Positions 49,182 to 61,042 are shown, counted from the stretch's first letter. The stretch is 64,000 nucleotides of DNA from Pezizomycotina sp. ARF18 (GCA_002224055.1 AZLU01000075.1:1-64000); one strand, 5' to 3'. Made by a program: numbers and translations. Notes: generated from the sequence alone by a model not told the origin.

Positions 49182-50447
49182 CTATACCATACCTATATCC
49201 AGCGGAGGCTTTTCGAGATCCTCCTTCTCCGGCGTAAGCGACATCTCTGTTATCTCCATCTTCGATTCCTTGACCTCATGGATCTTATCATGATCGACGT
49301 CTTCCGTAGTAAACATCTCCTGAGCCGTAACCATCGTCCTCCTACTACTACCCATCTCGACCAGGCTCTTCTTTCTCCGTCTCCCCAACAAGCCAGGGAA
49401 CACTCTTATCGCGGGTACGCACTGTATCAATATCGACGCCGCTAATTCCACCGGCGGTTCGTATTGTAGGAAACTCGCGGCTGCGGTAGTTGCGAATGAT
49501 CCGTTGTCCCATTGCAGGACGCCGAGGGTGAATATTATTGAGACTACAGTGCAGAAGAGGCCGAGGGTAAACATTATTCCGACGCCGATGCGTTGGCGGT
49601 GGCTGAGGTTGCGAAGGAGGGGAAGGAGGGGAAGGGTATCGCGATTACTGTCGAAGAATTAGCAAATATCGATACAATAGAGGGCAACGTCGGTCGAGGG
49701 AGCGGTAATACCCATAACGTCTGTTACGACGTGGCACATCTGTCGAAAGACCGTCATCCTGAACCGCCCTGTGAAATCGTACCAGCAATAATCGGTCCCG
49801 GGTGCCCTTGCTCATTTTATTTCAGTTAATGAAGAATATTCATTTCTGCCCATACGATCACTGAAAGTAGGCAAGACTTACCACTGTCTCGACACAGCTG
49901 GCACAAAGCGCACCATAAAGCGTCACCGTAATCCCCCCAGCAGCTACAATAAACCCCACAACCCTTATCGCCACCCAAGTCTTAAACATCACATGCCTCG
50001 CCACCAACTCATTAAAAAAACATAATAGGCTCGCCTTCACGCAGAACAGCCACGTCCACAGTGATACAACGTACGCGTAATCCAGCTTTCGAACGATAAA
50101 GTACTTTTTTCTCCCGAGTGTTTCTCCCAACCGGTGGGGACGTAGTCGTAGGTTACGAACATGATCAGGTTTAGGATGCCGGAGCTGAGGAAGCCGAGCC
50201 AGGCTATAACGAGAAATATATCGCTCCAGTGCCAGGACCGCCGGTTGAGGATGCTGCCGCGAACATGGACGCGGACGTAGATTCGGATTAGGATACTAAG
50301 GAGCGTGACTGCGAGGAGGATCCAGAATGTAATCTGATTTGGGTATTAGCGCCGGGAGAGCGAAGCGAAACGCCGCATTAATATTTTTGGTCTCAGGATT
50401 TTGGGACTTACGTTGAAGAGCAGCTCATCTTTGAGGACCCATCCCAT
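49182..50447 (-). CDS. seven-helix rhodopsin/PTH11-like membrane protein (copy 5)
   Basis: ATG at 50447. Exon 1 is 36 nt (MGWVLKDELLFN) with donor GTAAGT (50411-50406). Exon 2 starts at 50333: ITFWILLAVTLLSILIRIYV (helix 1), RSWHWSDIFLVIAWLGFLS (helix 2), VSLWTWLFCVKASLLCFFNE (helix 3) and GFIVAAGGITVTLYGALCAS (helix 4), ending CVETV before GTAAGT (about 49877). The next exon has STDVALYCIDI and LLRNLSHRQRIGVG (helix 5 end), MFTLGLFCTVVSIIFTLGVL (helix 6), LAASILIQCVPAIRVFPGLL (helix 7), then a cytosolic tail rich in Glu/Lys/Ser to the stop at 49182. One frame change lies between helices 2 and 3 and another before helix 6. This is the best-preserved example of the five. Ligand unknown. Confidence 0.8.
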
Positions 50448-52110
50448 TGCGATATCATCGGATTTCTAAACTTAAGGTGGTTTTATTTGACGGCGGTATA
50501 GTATCGTGATCGACCGGATTTTTTTTTTCCCCCTTTTCTTTCTAACATATGAAGACCATATTTCAATCTGGAAGCGGGGGTCTTCGGATTATATATGGAC
50601 CCTTCTGCACTAAGTAGCTCTACCTTGCAGAGTCTTTTCAGTATCTAGACTAAATCTTCTCCACTTTGCCCTTAGCCATCCTTTCGAAATAAATTACCAG
50701 CAATTATCTGCAGAGAACACAACTACAAACGAGCGAAGAGAACAGGAAGCCGTCCTAACTCCGGAAGTTCAACCATTGGTGCGATAGGCCTCTGTTCGCG
50801 AGTGGCGCTGTATAAAGTGGGGTCAGAGCGCCTTTTTTTCGCAAGAATGGTGTGGGAAAAGTGGACGCTAAGCAGGTTTTTGGTTCCCCCAAGTGTTCCC
50901 CAAGATTTTTTAGGCATGAGATGATTTCGTCGCAAATTTCAAAGGAATTGAGTGGAGACAAGAGATAATTCCAAACTGGCGGGTAATTTGGCTTCTATGA
51001 GAAAGATGTATTACATGAACCTCAGATATGGTGAGGGATTTCGACCTTTGAGTCAGTAATAGGTGGGTTTATTACGCGTAGCTGGACAGTAGCCGCAATG
51101 ATTACGAGACGCCAACGTACAGGCGCCGGATGTTTGACTTCATGCCGGTTTCGAATTCAGATAGTAGTGTCGCTTTGCAGCTCCACATGCCCGATCTCCT
51201 AAGGGGAGCGGAGCCCAAGCTAGACATTATTATTATTATTTATTACTATTTTATATAGCTACTACCTGCTGCCGCTGCTGCTATAACAATGAACATTATT
51301 GTGGCTGCTGTTGTTCTGTGGCTGCATCGCTAGTATCAGCTAAGTACGCTAGCGGTATATACCGCGGAAATAGCCGTGCGAAAATATTCAGAGGTCAGAG
51401 GTGGAAGTCCCTCTTTTCTCTTCCGTTCGTTCCTCGCTTCAGGAAAAACCGGGCATAAGAATATTTCATGAGACAGTGGGGGTTAACCGATAGGTACTAG
51501 TAGTTTTCGAGTCAGCAGATTCGTTTACGAGATTTAGTTTAGTTAAATAACCCATCCAATAGCAAAAGATAGGATTGGTTACACGACCATAGCGAGAGAC
51601 ACAAGGATGGACTCCAGTGAGCAAAAGCTCCAGTGAGCAAAGTCTCATGATGTCCAGATAGCGTAATTTCGGCGCCCGAGAATCAAATACTTAGTACGAT
51701 ATACAAGTTATCATTTAGATACATGGAGCGGATAAAGATCGTTCGCGTGGGGGGTTCAGGCTAGGGCTATTTTGAAATCTGTGTCACGTCCGGGTGGTGT
51801 ACTGAGGCTAGCTAAGGCGCACAAAAGGAACGGAACCTCCCTTGAAGCTTTAACTACAAGTGCTCAATTGGTAATAAACTCCTTGGGCGACGGAAAGTGC
51901 CATAAAATCGGATATTCGTGCTCAGGGTTTTATAATCTATACTTCGAACTAGTTGGTACCCCACTACTCCCTCCTTTCCACGACTTAGGGTCGGGGCACC
52001 TAGCCCTAGATACCCCAGGCAGAAATTTCGTGATGTTATGCCTTTATACGCCCTCACCTCGTCCACGTGAACGGCGTCCGGCCAGATAACATGAAAGATT
52101 CTGCTCCGTT
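50448..52110. other. intergenic, no gene seen
   Basis: No supportable gene on either strand. It includes an (ATT)n stretch near 51226-51243 and Leu/Ala-coding triplet repeats (CTG/GCT) at 51260-51345. Confidence 0.5.
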
Positions 52111-52544
52111 TTATCCATGCCAGCGCCAGCCCTTCGGATCCGGAATAATAAGAAACTCCCTCTCCAGCCAACTGAAATCAGTCGACAAGTACACATCCTG
52201 CCACGGTACTCCTCCGACCTATTGTAGATGAAGGCATCTCCTATATCCGGCTCGGTGCTAGTTTGTTCCCGTGCATGCGGAGCAACGAACGGGTTATTCT
52301 TTCGCGAGAATGCCTTCTCGGTTAGCTCGCCGCCCTCCTTCGCGTACTCGTACCAGAACCGCCCCACGCAGTTACCGTTGGGGCACTTGTGCACCGGTGC
52401 AAATATAGCGCCGGAGTATTCGCACTTCCAGTGGTCTAGGGGAGATAATGTATTGCATTCGTAGCACTTGCGTTGTTGGTTCTCGTTCATGGTCGGGTCC
52501 CAAAGTTCCCTAGTCGACGTTGCTCGCATTTGCCGAAAGTTCAT
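52111..52544 (-). CDS. small Cys-rich, zinc-ribbon-like protein
   Basis: Start ATG at 52544 (MNFRQMRATSTRELWDPTMN). Two close Cys pairs follow: KCYECNTLSPLDHWKCEY, then HKCPNGNCVGRFWYEYAKEG. The spacing C-x2-C...C...C-x4-C could bind one zinc ion. The C-terminal part in the next frame reads VPWQDVYLSTDFSWLEREF and IIPDPKGWRWHG, with a stop at 52113-52111. This gives about 145 residues. I do not recognise the family. It stands alone between two gene-poor stretches, about 1.1 kb upstream of copies B/C of the GGK-EY family and on the opposite strand. One frame change is present. Confidence 0.45.
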
Positions 52545-53652
52545 GTTGATCTTGAGCTTCCTGGAAGGCTCGGGTTATGCTTCGGTGGTAATGGGCAAGA
52601 AAAAAGGTCTAGAATTTTTGGATAAAGCCTTTCTCCTTGAGCATTACACTCTAGATAGGAGTGTCTTTTTGGATGATGAATATCGAGGAAAGAGAGGTGG
52701 CAGTGTGCGAAATTTATAAAGTGTTCAGCAGATCGATTTGAGTTCACGATAGCTCAAGCTCGAGGCAGCGAAATAATATACCATGAAACAGTCCCAAAAA
52801 CGCTACCCTTCATGTACTATATATATAGCTCTCTTAGTATACAATGAAGAATTGAAACATGAAAGATAGAGGAATGTTTGTACCCGGCATATACTTAGAT
52901 ATTCTATCACGATAAAGTCTTACGTCTTTCACGCCGATACAGAAATATGTGTCTCATTCACGGACTCGTAGAACATGAGTGAATATCACATACGAATAAT
53001 GATACGGGAAGCACCTTGTGTTGACTTCGCGAGAGTCCTGCTTATAGAAATACTCGCAGTTTTGGTATACCTTCATACTCAAATACAGAATAAAAGAAAA
53101 TATATGTCCTGGCCGTGTGCTTCTCCTTTCGACTGCCTCTTTTCTTTCTTTTTGGGCAGCTTCGGTCGAGTACTTCCTGTTTGGATTGTTCATTTTCATT
53201 CGTTATATTCTGCATCATAGCGAGGAAACGAATGTTTGATGGCCAATGCTAAAACCCCTTTCACTTTGAAGTACCCTCCTGCGTCTTTCACACTTTCCAT
53301 CCATCACCACTACATCGGTTTCATCCATCACCCGTACCTCCCTCAGTCTTCAAGTCTCAAGCCAGGAGGGTCTTATGTCTTCTCTATCCCCCATCCTCCT
53401 TCGTCTCTGATTTCGTGCATCTCTTCTTTGTTTAAACCTCCATCCGGCGATTGCAGCTTCATCAGGGTCTCCGGAGTCATCACTTAAAGGCGATATTTAC
53501 GACCGGGTTCCACCGACGCAGAGCCAAGAGCTACGCCCGCGTAAACGGGCCAGAGAGGGTTTTAAGCATAACGAACACGCTCGACGATGGATATCATAGC
53601 GGAACTCGCGAGCCGGTGCAGTTGCAGTTGTGGGAAGTGTGTGGAGGGGATA
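52545..53652. other. intergenic, promoter region of copy B
   Basis: No gene was recognised. Plus-strand frames at 53236-53487 are Ser/Pro/His-rich and without motif. Confidence 0.45.
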
Positions 53653-54448
53653 ATGAGCGAGTGGATGGCCTACGAACTGTCTTGTAAGTTATTATGGCCC
53701 TCTGCTTCATAGTTACCCCAATCGCCAGAGAACTTTGATCTGAAAATCCTATCGGCTGACTGATCGCTTGAAGACCAGGCGAACATTTGTTCGCAGGATA
53801 TTTTGGCGGACCTATGTTTGAACTGGCGCAATTTCCAACAAGCTCGGAGACGCCCGTACACCAATCTAGACCTTCTCGCAACCGTTCGGCATCTCTCATA
53901 TCTCCCCGTCGAGGTTCGGGAGGCGAATGTGAACTACATTTTCATCAAAAACTACGCCAACATCCTTGCTCTATTTCCAGCAGCTTCCAACAGAAGATCA
54001 TTCCAACACCTTCGTATGCTCTCTGGATGCCCGCTGTAGGACAGACACAGAGGAGACCAAACTCATATATCCGTTTAGGTAAGAGAAATAGTAAAGTCTG
54101 GTAGTAACAGAGCGTTGGTGCTTTTTCCAGCTCATTGATGTTCTAACGTCTTATAACGCGTGAAATTCCTTTTTTTTAGGAGGCAAGATCGAATACATCC
54201 TCGATATGCTTCTCAATTACTGCGAAACCCCCGAAAAAGCCTCTTTTCGTCCGGATCAATCGTCGTGGGACGACTTTTATGAGAAGATAGAGAAGCTGCC
54301 ACGCTGCAATAACGATAGTAACTACGCCCTCATGCGCGGGTTTCTCCTCTCTTCTGAAAATGGCGCCACGGTTTTAGCCAACGGCCCGTACTATGAGGAT
54401 GATGATCTGGAGGCAATGGTGGTTTCTTCAAGAGGAGTCTTCTATTGA
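53653..54448 (+). CDS. unrecognised fungal family, GGK-EY type (copy B)
   Basis: First exon MSEWMAYELS (31 nt, donor GTAAGT at 53684), the same length as in copy A. Exon 2 from 53797: NWRNFQQARRRPYTNLDLL, HLSYLPVEVREANVNYIFIK, NYANILALF, then in a neighbouring frame SYALWMPAVGQTQRRPNSYI, ending G before GTAAGA. Exon 3 from 54180: GGKIEYILDMLLNYCETP, WDDFYEKIEKLPRCNND, YALMRGFLLSSENGATVLAN, GPYYEDDD. The end is not resolved; the frame ends at 54448 but could continue 30-40 bp in another frame. It lies directly upstream of copy C in the same orientation, about 50 bp apart. No signal peptide; probably cytosolic. Function unknown. Confidence 0.5.
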
Positions 54449-54494
54449 GACAGAACAACCTTTGTATTCCTTCGATGAACACATTGGCGGTGTC

Positions 54495-55355
54495 ATGACC
54501 CTCGAATGGGTCACGAGCTTTATCGTATGCATAAACTCTCCCCGCGTTATCTCCCCCCGGGTGGCGTGGTTCACACACACACGAGTCGACTGCCTTTTGA
54601 AGGGTTTAGAACCCAGCTAAAAGTTTTATTAAAAGACCAAGCTCTTACCGGTTGTCAAAACCTAGAAGATAGAATAGAAAGAAGCTGGGACACGTACCAG
54701 GAGCACCGCCAGTCCGGAGGACTCTTGTCCGATCAGGTATACACATTTCCCGAGCTGGAGTATATCCCATTCGAGTTGCGAGACCGCACCGCCGATGATA
54801 AGGACTTCAAGCTGGGCTTTGCGAATATCTTGTTTTATATAGCCATCTGCTTGGAGAGGGAAACTATACCGACCGTTAACGAGGTGATGAAAGCTTACTC
54901 GGAGGAGCCCACGGGAACAACAGCAACTTATCTTCAAAAAAGTAAATATATATTAAGCCCAAGATATACGTACCCCATTGCTTTCATTTGTTCCCAACGT
55001 GGCAAAGTTACGAATTTCTGATGAAAATGGGTTTTCAAACTAGGTGGCAAAGTCGAATACGCTTTTGATTACGTCTTCTCTGTTTGTGCGAAGCATCGCA
55101 GTAGCGGGCAGAGCATCCGAGACGGCCCCAGCTGGCATAATTCCAAAACGAGAAAAAAGAATTGGCAGATTACGGCGGCGACAACACGGACTTTGAGCGC
55201 CTGCGTAACTTTGCTTTCTCGATAGAGCGTGGCACTACGGTGGGTCCTAATGGCCCTTACCTTCGTATGGGATCCTGGATGATCAAAAGCCCGAGTTCTT
55301 CCAGGGCTTTACGGACGAGCAGCACGAGCAACTCGAAGCGTTGATGCACTCGTAA
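54495..55355 (+). CDS. unrecognised fungal family, GGK-EY type (copy C)
   Basis: First exon begins MTLE at 54495 (continuing MGHELYR in the next frame) with a GTATGC donor. The intron probably ends at CCTAG (about 54665). Exon 2: RSWDTYQEHRQSGG, YTFPELEYIPFELRDRTADD, DFKLGFANILFYIAICLE, EVMKAYSEEPTGTTATYLQK, then donor GTAAAT (about 54943) and acceptor CTAG at 55043. Exon 3: GGKVEYAFDYVFSVCAKH, RLRNFAFSIERGTTVGPNGP, then in another frame YGILDDQKPEFFQGFTDEQH and EQLEALMHS, stop 55353-55355. This is the most complete copy; only about two frame changes. It is tandem to copy B. An alternative reading is that B and C form one longer gene, but C's own short first exon argues against it. Confidence 0.5.
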
Positions 55356-56028
55356 GAGCCTATAGAGTAGTCTTTAGATGGAAGGATTTGGCATTTTTTT
55401 TTGACGCTCGGTGGAGAGTCGGCTCCTTATCTGTTATGAGGATACGTATGGCTTTTTTTTTGTGTTGCTATCTGTTTCCTTTGCTTCTAGCCGATTGAAA
55501 TCAAGCTCAATGCTTTTGTTTTGCTTTACAGTGTTCATTCTGTATTATCTAGTCTTTCCTTACCTACATTATCAAAAGTCTTCCCGGAGCTTCATTCCTC
55601 CGTCTACCAAGTCTATCCATAATACTCGGAGAAACACAGCCTTACTACTTAGTAATTACTCCTATCTTCTTCTTCCTAGTTCCTCCTTCTACAGTCCTCA
55701 GACAATCTGTGCCCTGTTTTTTTCCATCTCCTTATTACTGTCTTACTCCCGTGCATACCCCTCACCTCTTGGTATCCGTCCAGTTTGAAATCTTTGATAC
55801 GTTTTGGGAGATTGGTGCGGGACGTTTGAAAATTTTCTCAGGTCGTGCGATTTCCCTTTTCCCCGTTCCCCGTATTGACCAGCCAACCTTCGCCTTCTAT
55901 CCCTCGGCGATTTACCCTCAATTGGACAACCAGTACAGGAGGACAGCGAAGATAGCAGTGCTACAGTAACGTAAGCAGACAAGATAATCTGTGTTTGTTG
56001 TAATCATCTGGATCTGTTGATTTTTGTC
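55356..56028. other. intergenic, no gene seen
   Basis: C/T-rich plus-strand stretch (55411-55790) gives Ser/Leu/Phe-rich frames without motif. Nothing is called. Confidence 0.5.
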
Positions 56029-56036
56029 TATAAATA
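56029..56036 (+). promoter_or_regulatory. TATA box of the short-chain reductase gene
   Basis: TATAAATA about 255 bp upstream of the ATG at 56292, followed by a CT-rich leader (TCTTTCTCTTTCTCTTG). Confidence 0.55.
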
Positions 56037-56291
56037 GGGCTGTTTGTTCCCTCCTCTTTACATCTTCTTTCTCTTTCTCTTGATTGAATTTACTCATACT
56101 AGGGTTGTTTTTCTTTTAACTTAGGTTTTCTTGAAGGCCCCTTTGATTCTTCTGAAGCTCTAATTGTTTTGACTTTTTCTTTTAGAAGACTGATAGATTT
56201 AAGTAATAACAGAGGTATTTCGGTTTCATCTAATTAATCATCATATCGTCGTATTCTTTAAAAGATCCGTCGGTTGCACTTTAGAAAAGCA

Positions 56292-57237
56292 ATGTCTCAA
56301 ACTGTTTACTTCATCACCGGCGCGAATAAAGGTATGAAGATGGTTCTTTTAACTTTACCCCAGTGTTTTCTTCCAGTCTTACGCGTTGTTCCTATTATCA
56401 TCGTAAAATGCTATATTGTTTCCGTTCCATTACTACGCGCAATAAGACGCTAACTACATTTCCTTGATAATTCTAAGGCATCGGCTGGGCCTCGTCACAA
56501 CCTCCTCTCCCGCCCCAACACCACCGTCATCGCTGCCGCCCGCAACCAGACAGCGTCCCCGCGCAGCCATCAACCTCAGATCCTCCAAACTCATCGTCGT
56601 AAAATACGACGCGACGTCACTCCAATCCCTCACCACCGCCACATCCGAATTAACCAGCTACGGCGTATCCCACATCGACGTCGTAATCGCGAACGCCGGC
56701 GCATCTGCGGGTTTCCACACGGTCTTAGAAACACCCGAAGAGGATTTAAAAGCCGACTTTGACGTTAACGTACTCGGCCCACTCCGATTGTACCAGAACT
56801 TGCATCCGCTGTTGAGTAAGAGTAAACGCGCGATGTTTATATATATTAGCAGTACGCTTGGTAGTATTGGAGTATTAGATGAGGAGAGTTTCCCGAGCTG
56901 TAGTTACGGAGTTAGTAAAGCTGCGGGGAATTTTTTGGTTAAGAAGATACATAAGGAGGAGGAAAGGAGGGGGATTTTGGGAGTTGCGGTACACCCTGGG
57001 TGGGCGAGAACTGATCTGGGGAAGAGATTTGCGGAGAGTGTTGGGATGAAAGAGGGGAATTTGGGGTTGAGGAGAGCGCGAAGGGGATTGTGGGTATTGT
57101 GAGTGCTTTGATGGCTTTGTTTGAGAATGGTGATTTTGTTACTAACGTGGTGTGTTGGTTGGATAGATCGATACTGCGACGAGGAGAAAGATCGGTGGGA
57201 AGTTTTTGCTGTGGAATGGAAAGGAGTGCCGTGGTAG
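56292..57237 (+). CDS. short-chain dehydrogenase/reductase (NAD(P)-binding)
   Basis: Oxidoreductase of the classical SDR fold. Exon 1 (56292-56331) encodes MSQTVYFITGANKG, the start of the TGxxxGxG cofactor loop. An intron from 56332 (GTATGA) ends at 56477 (CTAAG). Exon 2 continues GIG and, after a one-base slip, LGLVTTS..., with KLIVVKYDATSLQSL (D/N after strand 3), DVVIANAGASAG (NAG motif), FDVNVLGPLRLYQN, FIYISSTLGSIG (catalytic Ser), YGVSKAAGNFLVK (catalytic YxxxK) and GVAVHPGWARTDLG. The second intron starts GTGAGT at 57099 and ends at 57166. Exon 3 gives DTATRRKIGGKF and, after a slip, a VPW end at 57237. Ser, Tyr and Lys of the catalytic triad are all present. About 250 residues, normal for the family. 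The substrate is unknown; relatives include ketoreductases of secondary metabolism. Confidence 0.85.
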
Positions 57238-60200
57238 GCGCATCGCAAAGAAATTAGAGGTATACGTGGGGACCAAATTGAACGAAATGTTAAAATAGGG
57301 TCGAAGCAGACCTGAGAGGGGCGCGCTTTTCATATGGAGATTGGCAACGAACTAGAAGGAAGGTTTAGAGAAGTTGAGTATAAGCTGGGAAACCAGATGT
57401 AACCATTCATTACAATATTGATGAAATTTCTATACTGTCAAATAGGCTTTTTGAGGTGGATATTTCAATATGAGCAGCTCTAACGGTTACTAAAAGTGGC
57501 GATGCCGGATCAAATAGTATTTTTCCGCATTTTACCAAATACAGATTTTTTGCCTATCACTGCGTTGTAGCAGTTCTTGAGCACAGTGCGAGTGCGCGTC
57601 CGCCGGCAACTTTTCTTCTTTCGCTCTGCTCTTTTCTTAGCCTACTTGTGAGGGTCTCCAGACTACCTTTTCTAGACCTCTAGAATTCATCGTTCAGGTG
57701 ATAAAGAATTTCTTAAATATATAACATGAGAACTTTCATCTTCTGTAGTAGTAAAATGTTGTTCACTAATACTTCGAAATCCCGGCGTCTAGTTCATTTT
57801 GACCATTAAGGATTAACGCTAGTAGCGTCCCGGAGATATATCTGTAATACAACTGTCTGTGAATATTGTCTGCCTTATCCTTTAAATATGACGGAGTACT
57901 AGCTCAGGACTAAAGCAAGTAGATTACTGGAACCATGTGATGAGAGAACGCCTTTTCCTTATCCTGGTAGTCGGAAATTATGACTTCTACGGGATCAAGG
58001 GATGCACATGGCAACTAAAGAAGACTTTGATAAAAGAGGGAATGGGAACGTTTTTTGCTCTAGTAATTTCCTTTGCCGGTAAAATGAAACGTATACTGTA
58101 GGGAGAGGAACCGTAAAGCCTGATGGCACCACCAATCGCCGTAAGGTTTTAAATGGCAGGACCAGGCCTCTTGTTCACCAGATCTTATTTGTTTGCGGCC
58201 ACGTAGCTGGTTTGGCGTTATTGCCCTTATTACTATTTTTGCCTCGGCAGCATTGAGACGTTAATTACATGGCCCGTTATCTTTGCGAAAGCGTGTCCGA
58301 TTATTAATACCATTGCAGTCGTTGTTGAACTTTCTTTGTCATAAAATGGGTAATGTAATCCGTACTGCGATTGAGTGGCATACGTTTATACTGAAAGAAA
58401 CTAATCTGCTTGAGCAGCGGCAGTAAGTGCACCAGCCATACATATAGAAGGTAGTGTCATTGCCAGGTTTTATTAAGACTGTTGGTCAATGTCAGCAGCT
58501 GAACACGCAAAGGTTCCTATTTACTCGCTGCTGAAAATTTCACGCGCGCTGAATATTCCTGGAAGAAAACCTTCATCAACATGATCAAACAGCTGAATTA
58601 ACACAGACGTGATTTCCCGCCTTCTCGATCATCGTTTATCTGAGATACGTAACATCTCGTTTAGAGCAACGGGACCTTTTGTTAACAAAATAAAGGTCTA
58701 GCTCCGTTACGTCATTTAAGCAGAAATCACCAGGGCTGTTAAAGATTGAAACATATGCAAGCCCAGATTATATTGAAGGATCCACAGCCGACGGGATATA
58801 TAGACGTTGCATACAAGAACTACAACCGAAGCAAACTACGATTTTATCCAAATGCATTGACGTTTTTACCGCTATCTGGAGCAGTATCTACACACCGTAG
58901 GTTGAAAATTAAAATAATTTGAAACTACAACGGAGATGCACAAATAGAGCAGTCTGTCGTGGTAAGCACTTGTTTTCTTTGTGATTATAATGCTCTATGA
59001 AAGCAGCCTTGTAGGTTGCCCCGGCGGTTTTGGCACGTTCTCCGCAGCTCCTCCGCGGATAGGTGAAGGTACAAACGTACAATACAAAAAAAAAAAAAAA
59101 AAAAAAAAGGCACCGACAGCGTGCGTTTGCGAAAACGTCTCAAAGCATCGGAGGCTATACCTGATTACGCGTCTCATTTCTTTACCAAATAATTAATATC
59201 GCAATAATAATAACAACAAAATCCTAAATGATACGATATTGAATCTTCCAAGGTCGATGAACATCACGATTTTGATTTTGAGAGGGTTTTGGCTGGCATT
59301 ACCAAATCCGGTAAAGGTTGCGAGCCGTTGCGAGATTCGAGATTCCCTTTTCTTGGCTGTGCTTAATTTGAGACCGCGGAAGTTTTTTTCTTTGTTTTTT
59401 GGGCAGTGTTCAGAACTCCTCCAGAGGCATAATCCAAAGGCAGCACTTCCTAGAGACATGAACGACTGTTTCTAGAAAGATAGACGAAAAAAGAAGCAGC
59501 TACTTTATCCACGTGGTGGGGGCCCTGTCTGCGTACAAAGGGATTTACAAAGCGACCAGAAACCGAGATCTGAGTCTTTTGAAACAATTGAAAGAGTACG
59601 CGAGGAGGTACCGAGGCATTTTTTTCAATACGGGACGGTACGACGTTGCACCTACCAAGAGCCCAAGGATTTTACTTGACAGTCTTTAATCTTGAGGAGA
59701 TCGTTGAATAATTTGGATGATCTCAGAGCATTAGGACAATCAAGAAGAAAAGGCTCGGCGGATCCGAGCTTGCAGAGCTTTCGAAATTGGTTAAAAGCAG
59801 AATATACAGGAGGAAAAATCTGCACTGATCCTATGGCCATGCGGCTGTGACTAAATATGTCAAGATCTCGTTTCAAAGACGAAATCTCAAAAAGCTTGAA
59901 ATTTTGCACGCGCGTCCAGAAACGAAAGACAGTGTTGGAAACGTGGACACCTGCATGCGGTAGTCAAAAGAAAAAGCTTAAGTTGCCCGGGGTTGGTTTA
60001 CTGCAGTATTCTACCTAGCTTGTGTATCTTTAATCCTTCGAGCCCAATATTTCCCTCCAATTGGCAACACTGCCACTTACGAACCGCTGACCCTTGACCC
60101 TCACAAGTTTATCGTAAAATGACAGGATCTTATTTGTTCATGTGTCTGAATGAAATGTCGTCTTTTTATCTTTAGAAAAGAAAAAGTATCCAAGGCGATA

Positions 60201-61042
60201 GCTGCTACGATGTGTGCAAGGCATCTCCTGACAGACGCGCAAAGGGTTGCATTTCCGTATTGCATATCCGTATAGCAAAAGTCACGGTTTTAACCCCGTT
60301 TTCGTCATGGATGTTGCGAGCACTTGGCACGGCCATGAGTTTTTTCCTAGGCTTCGTGATTTTTGGAACCAAGGCTCCTTAACTACACGGCCGTTCCAAG
60401 TAACACGTTGCGAACTTGCGATAGATCGATTTCCACCCTATACACTGTTTCTCTGTTTTAACTAATTCCCTAGCTTGCTCTCTCCATTTGTTTCGCCCTA
60501 AAAGTAAAAGGAATAGAATAGGGATATACTGCTTCCTATTACAGACTCATATAGTAATTCACCGCTATATACTACGCAATTGATGAAACTGGGTCGTAAA
60601 ATACATGGATATCCACTTTTGCGGAGCAATAGCGATCCGAAATTTCTTTTTCCTCTGCTCGATTCTTCGGATCCATCCCTACGCCATCATTGGCTAAAGG
60701 AAGCGAAAAGAAGCCCTAATCCATGTCTTTGAAAAAGCAATTCTTGCCAGGTGCCCGGAGGCTTTAAAATTCTTGTCTTGTTGAGCCAAGCCAACCAAGT
60801 ACCGGTAGCAATCTGCACTGGTCAAAACGGAAGGCATCCGAGGAGGAAAAGCCCTTAATCAATTTATTTTTATTCCTTTTTCTTGAAGGTTACATGTTTA
60901 TATCTGCAGGTTGGTTCAGTGGTCTGAGAATCTGAGATTCACACTTTAATCCTTTCTCGCTTGGTAAAGTACGACAATTAATTAGGAAAAAAGAAAAATA
61001 AAGAAAAATAAACCACCATGTCCTGAAGAATCGAGAATACTT
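57238..61042. other. long intergenic stretch without recognised genes
   Basis: About 3.8 kb with no supportable gene. A minus-strand frame at 59652-59909 and plus-strand frames around 60247-60465 lack motifs and splice context. It contains a 23-A tract at 59086-59108. Confidence 0.5.
59086..59108. repeat. poly-A tract (23 A)
   Basis: Uninterrupted 23 A in the gene-free stretch upstream of the transporter. Confidence 0.95.

Noticed and set aside
13524-51243. CRISPR-like arrays among short repeats
   Set aside because: All repeats are tandem microsatellites or homopolymers without regularly spaced unique spacers, and the genome is eukaryotic.
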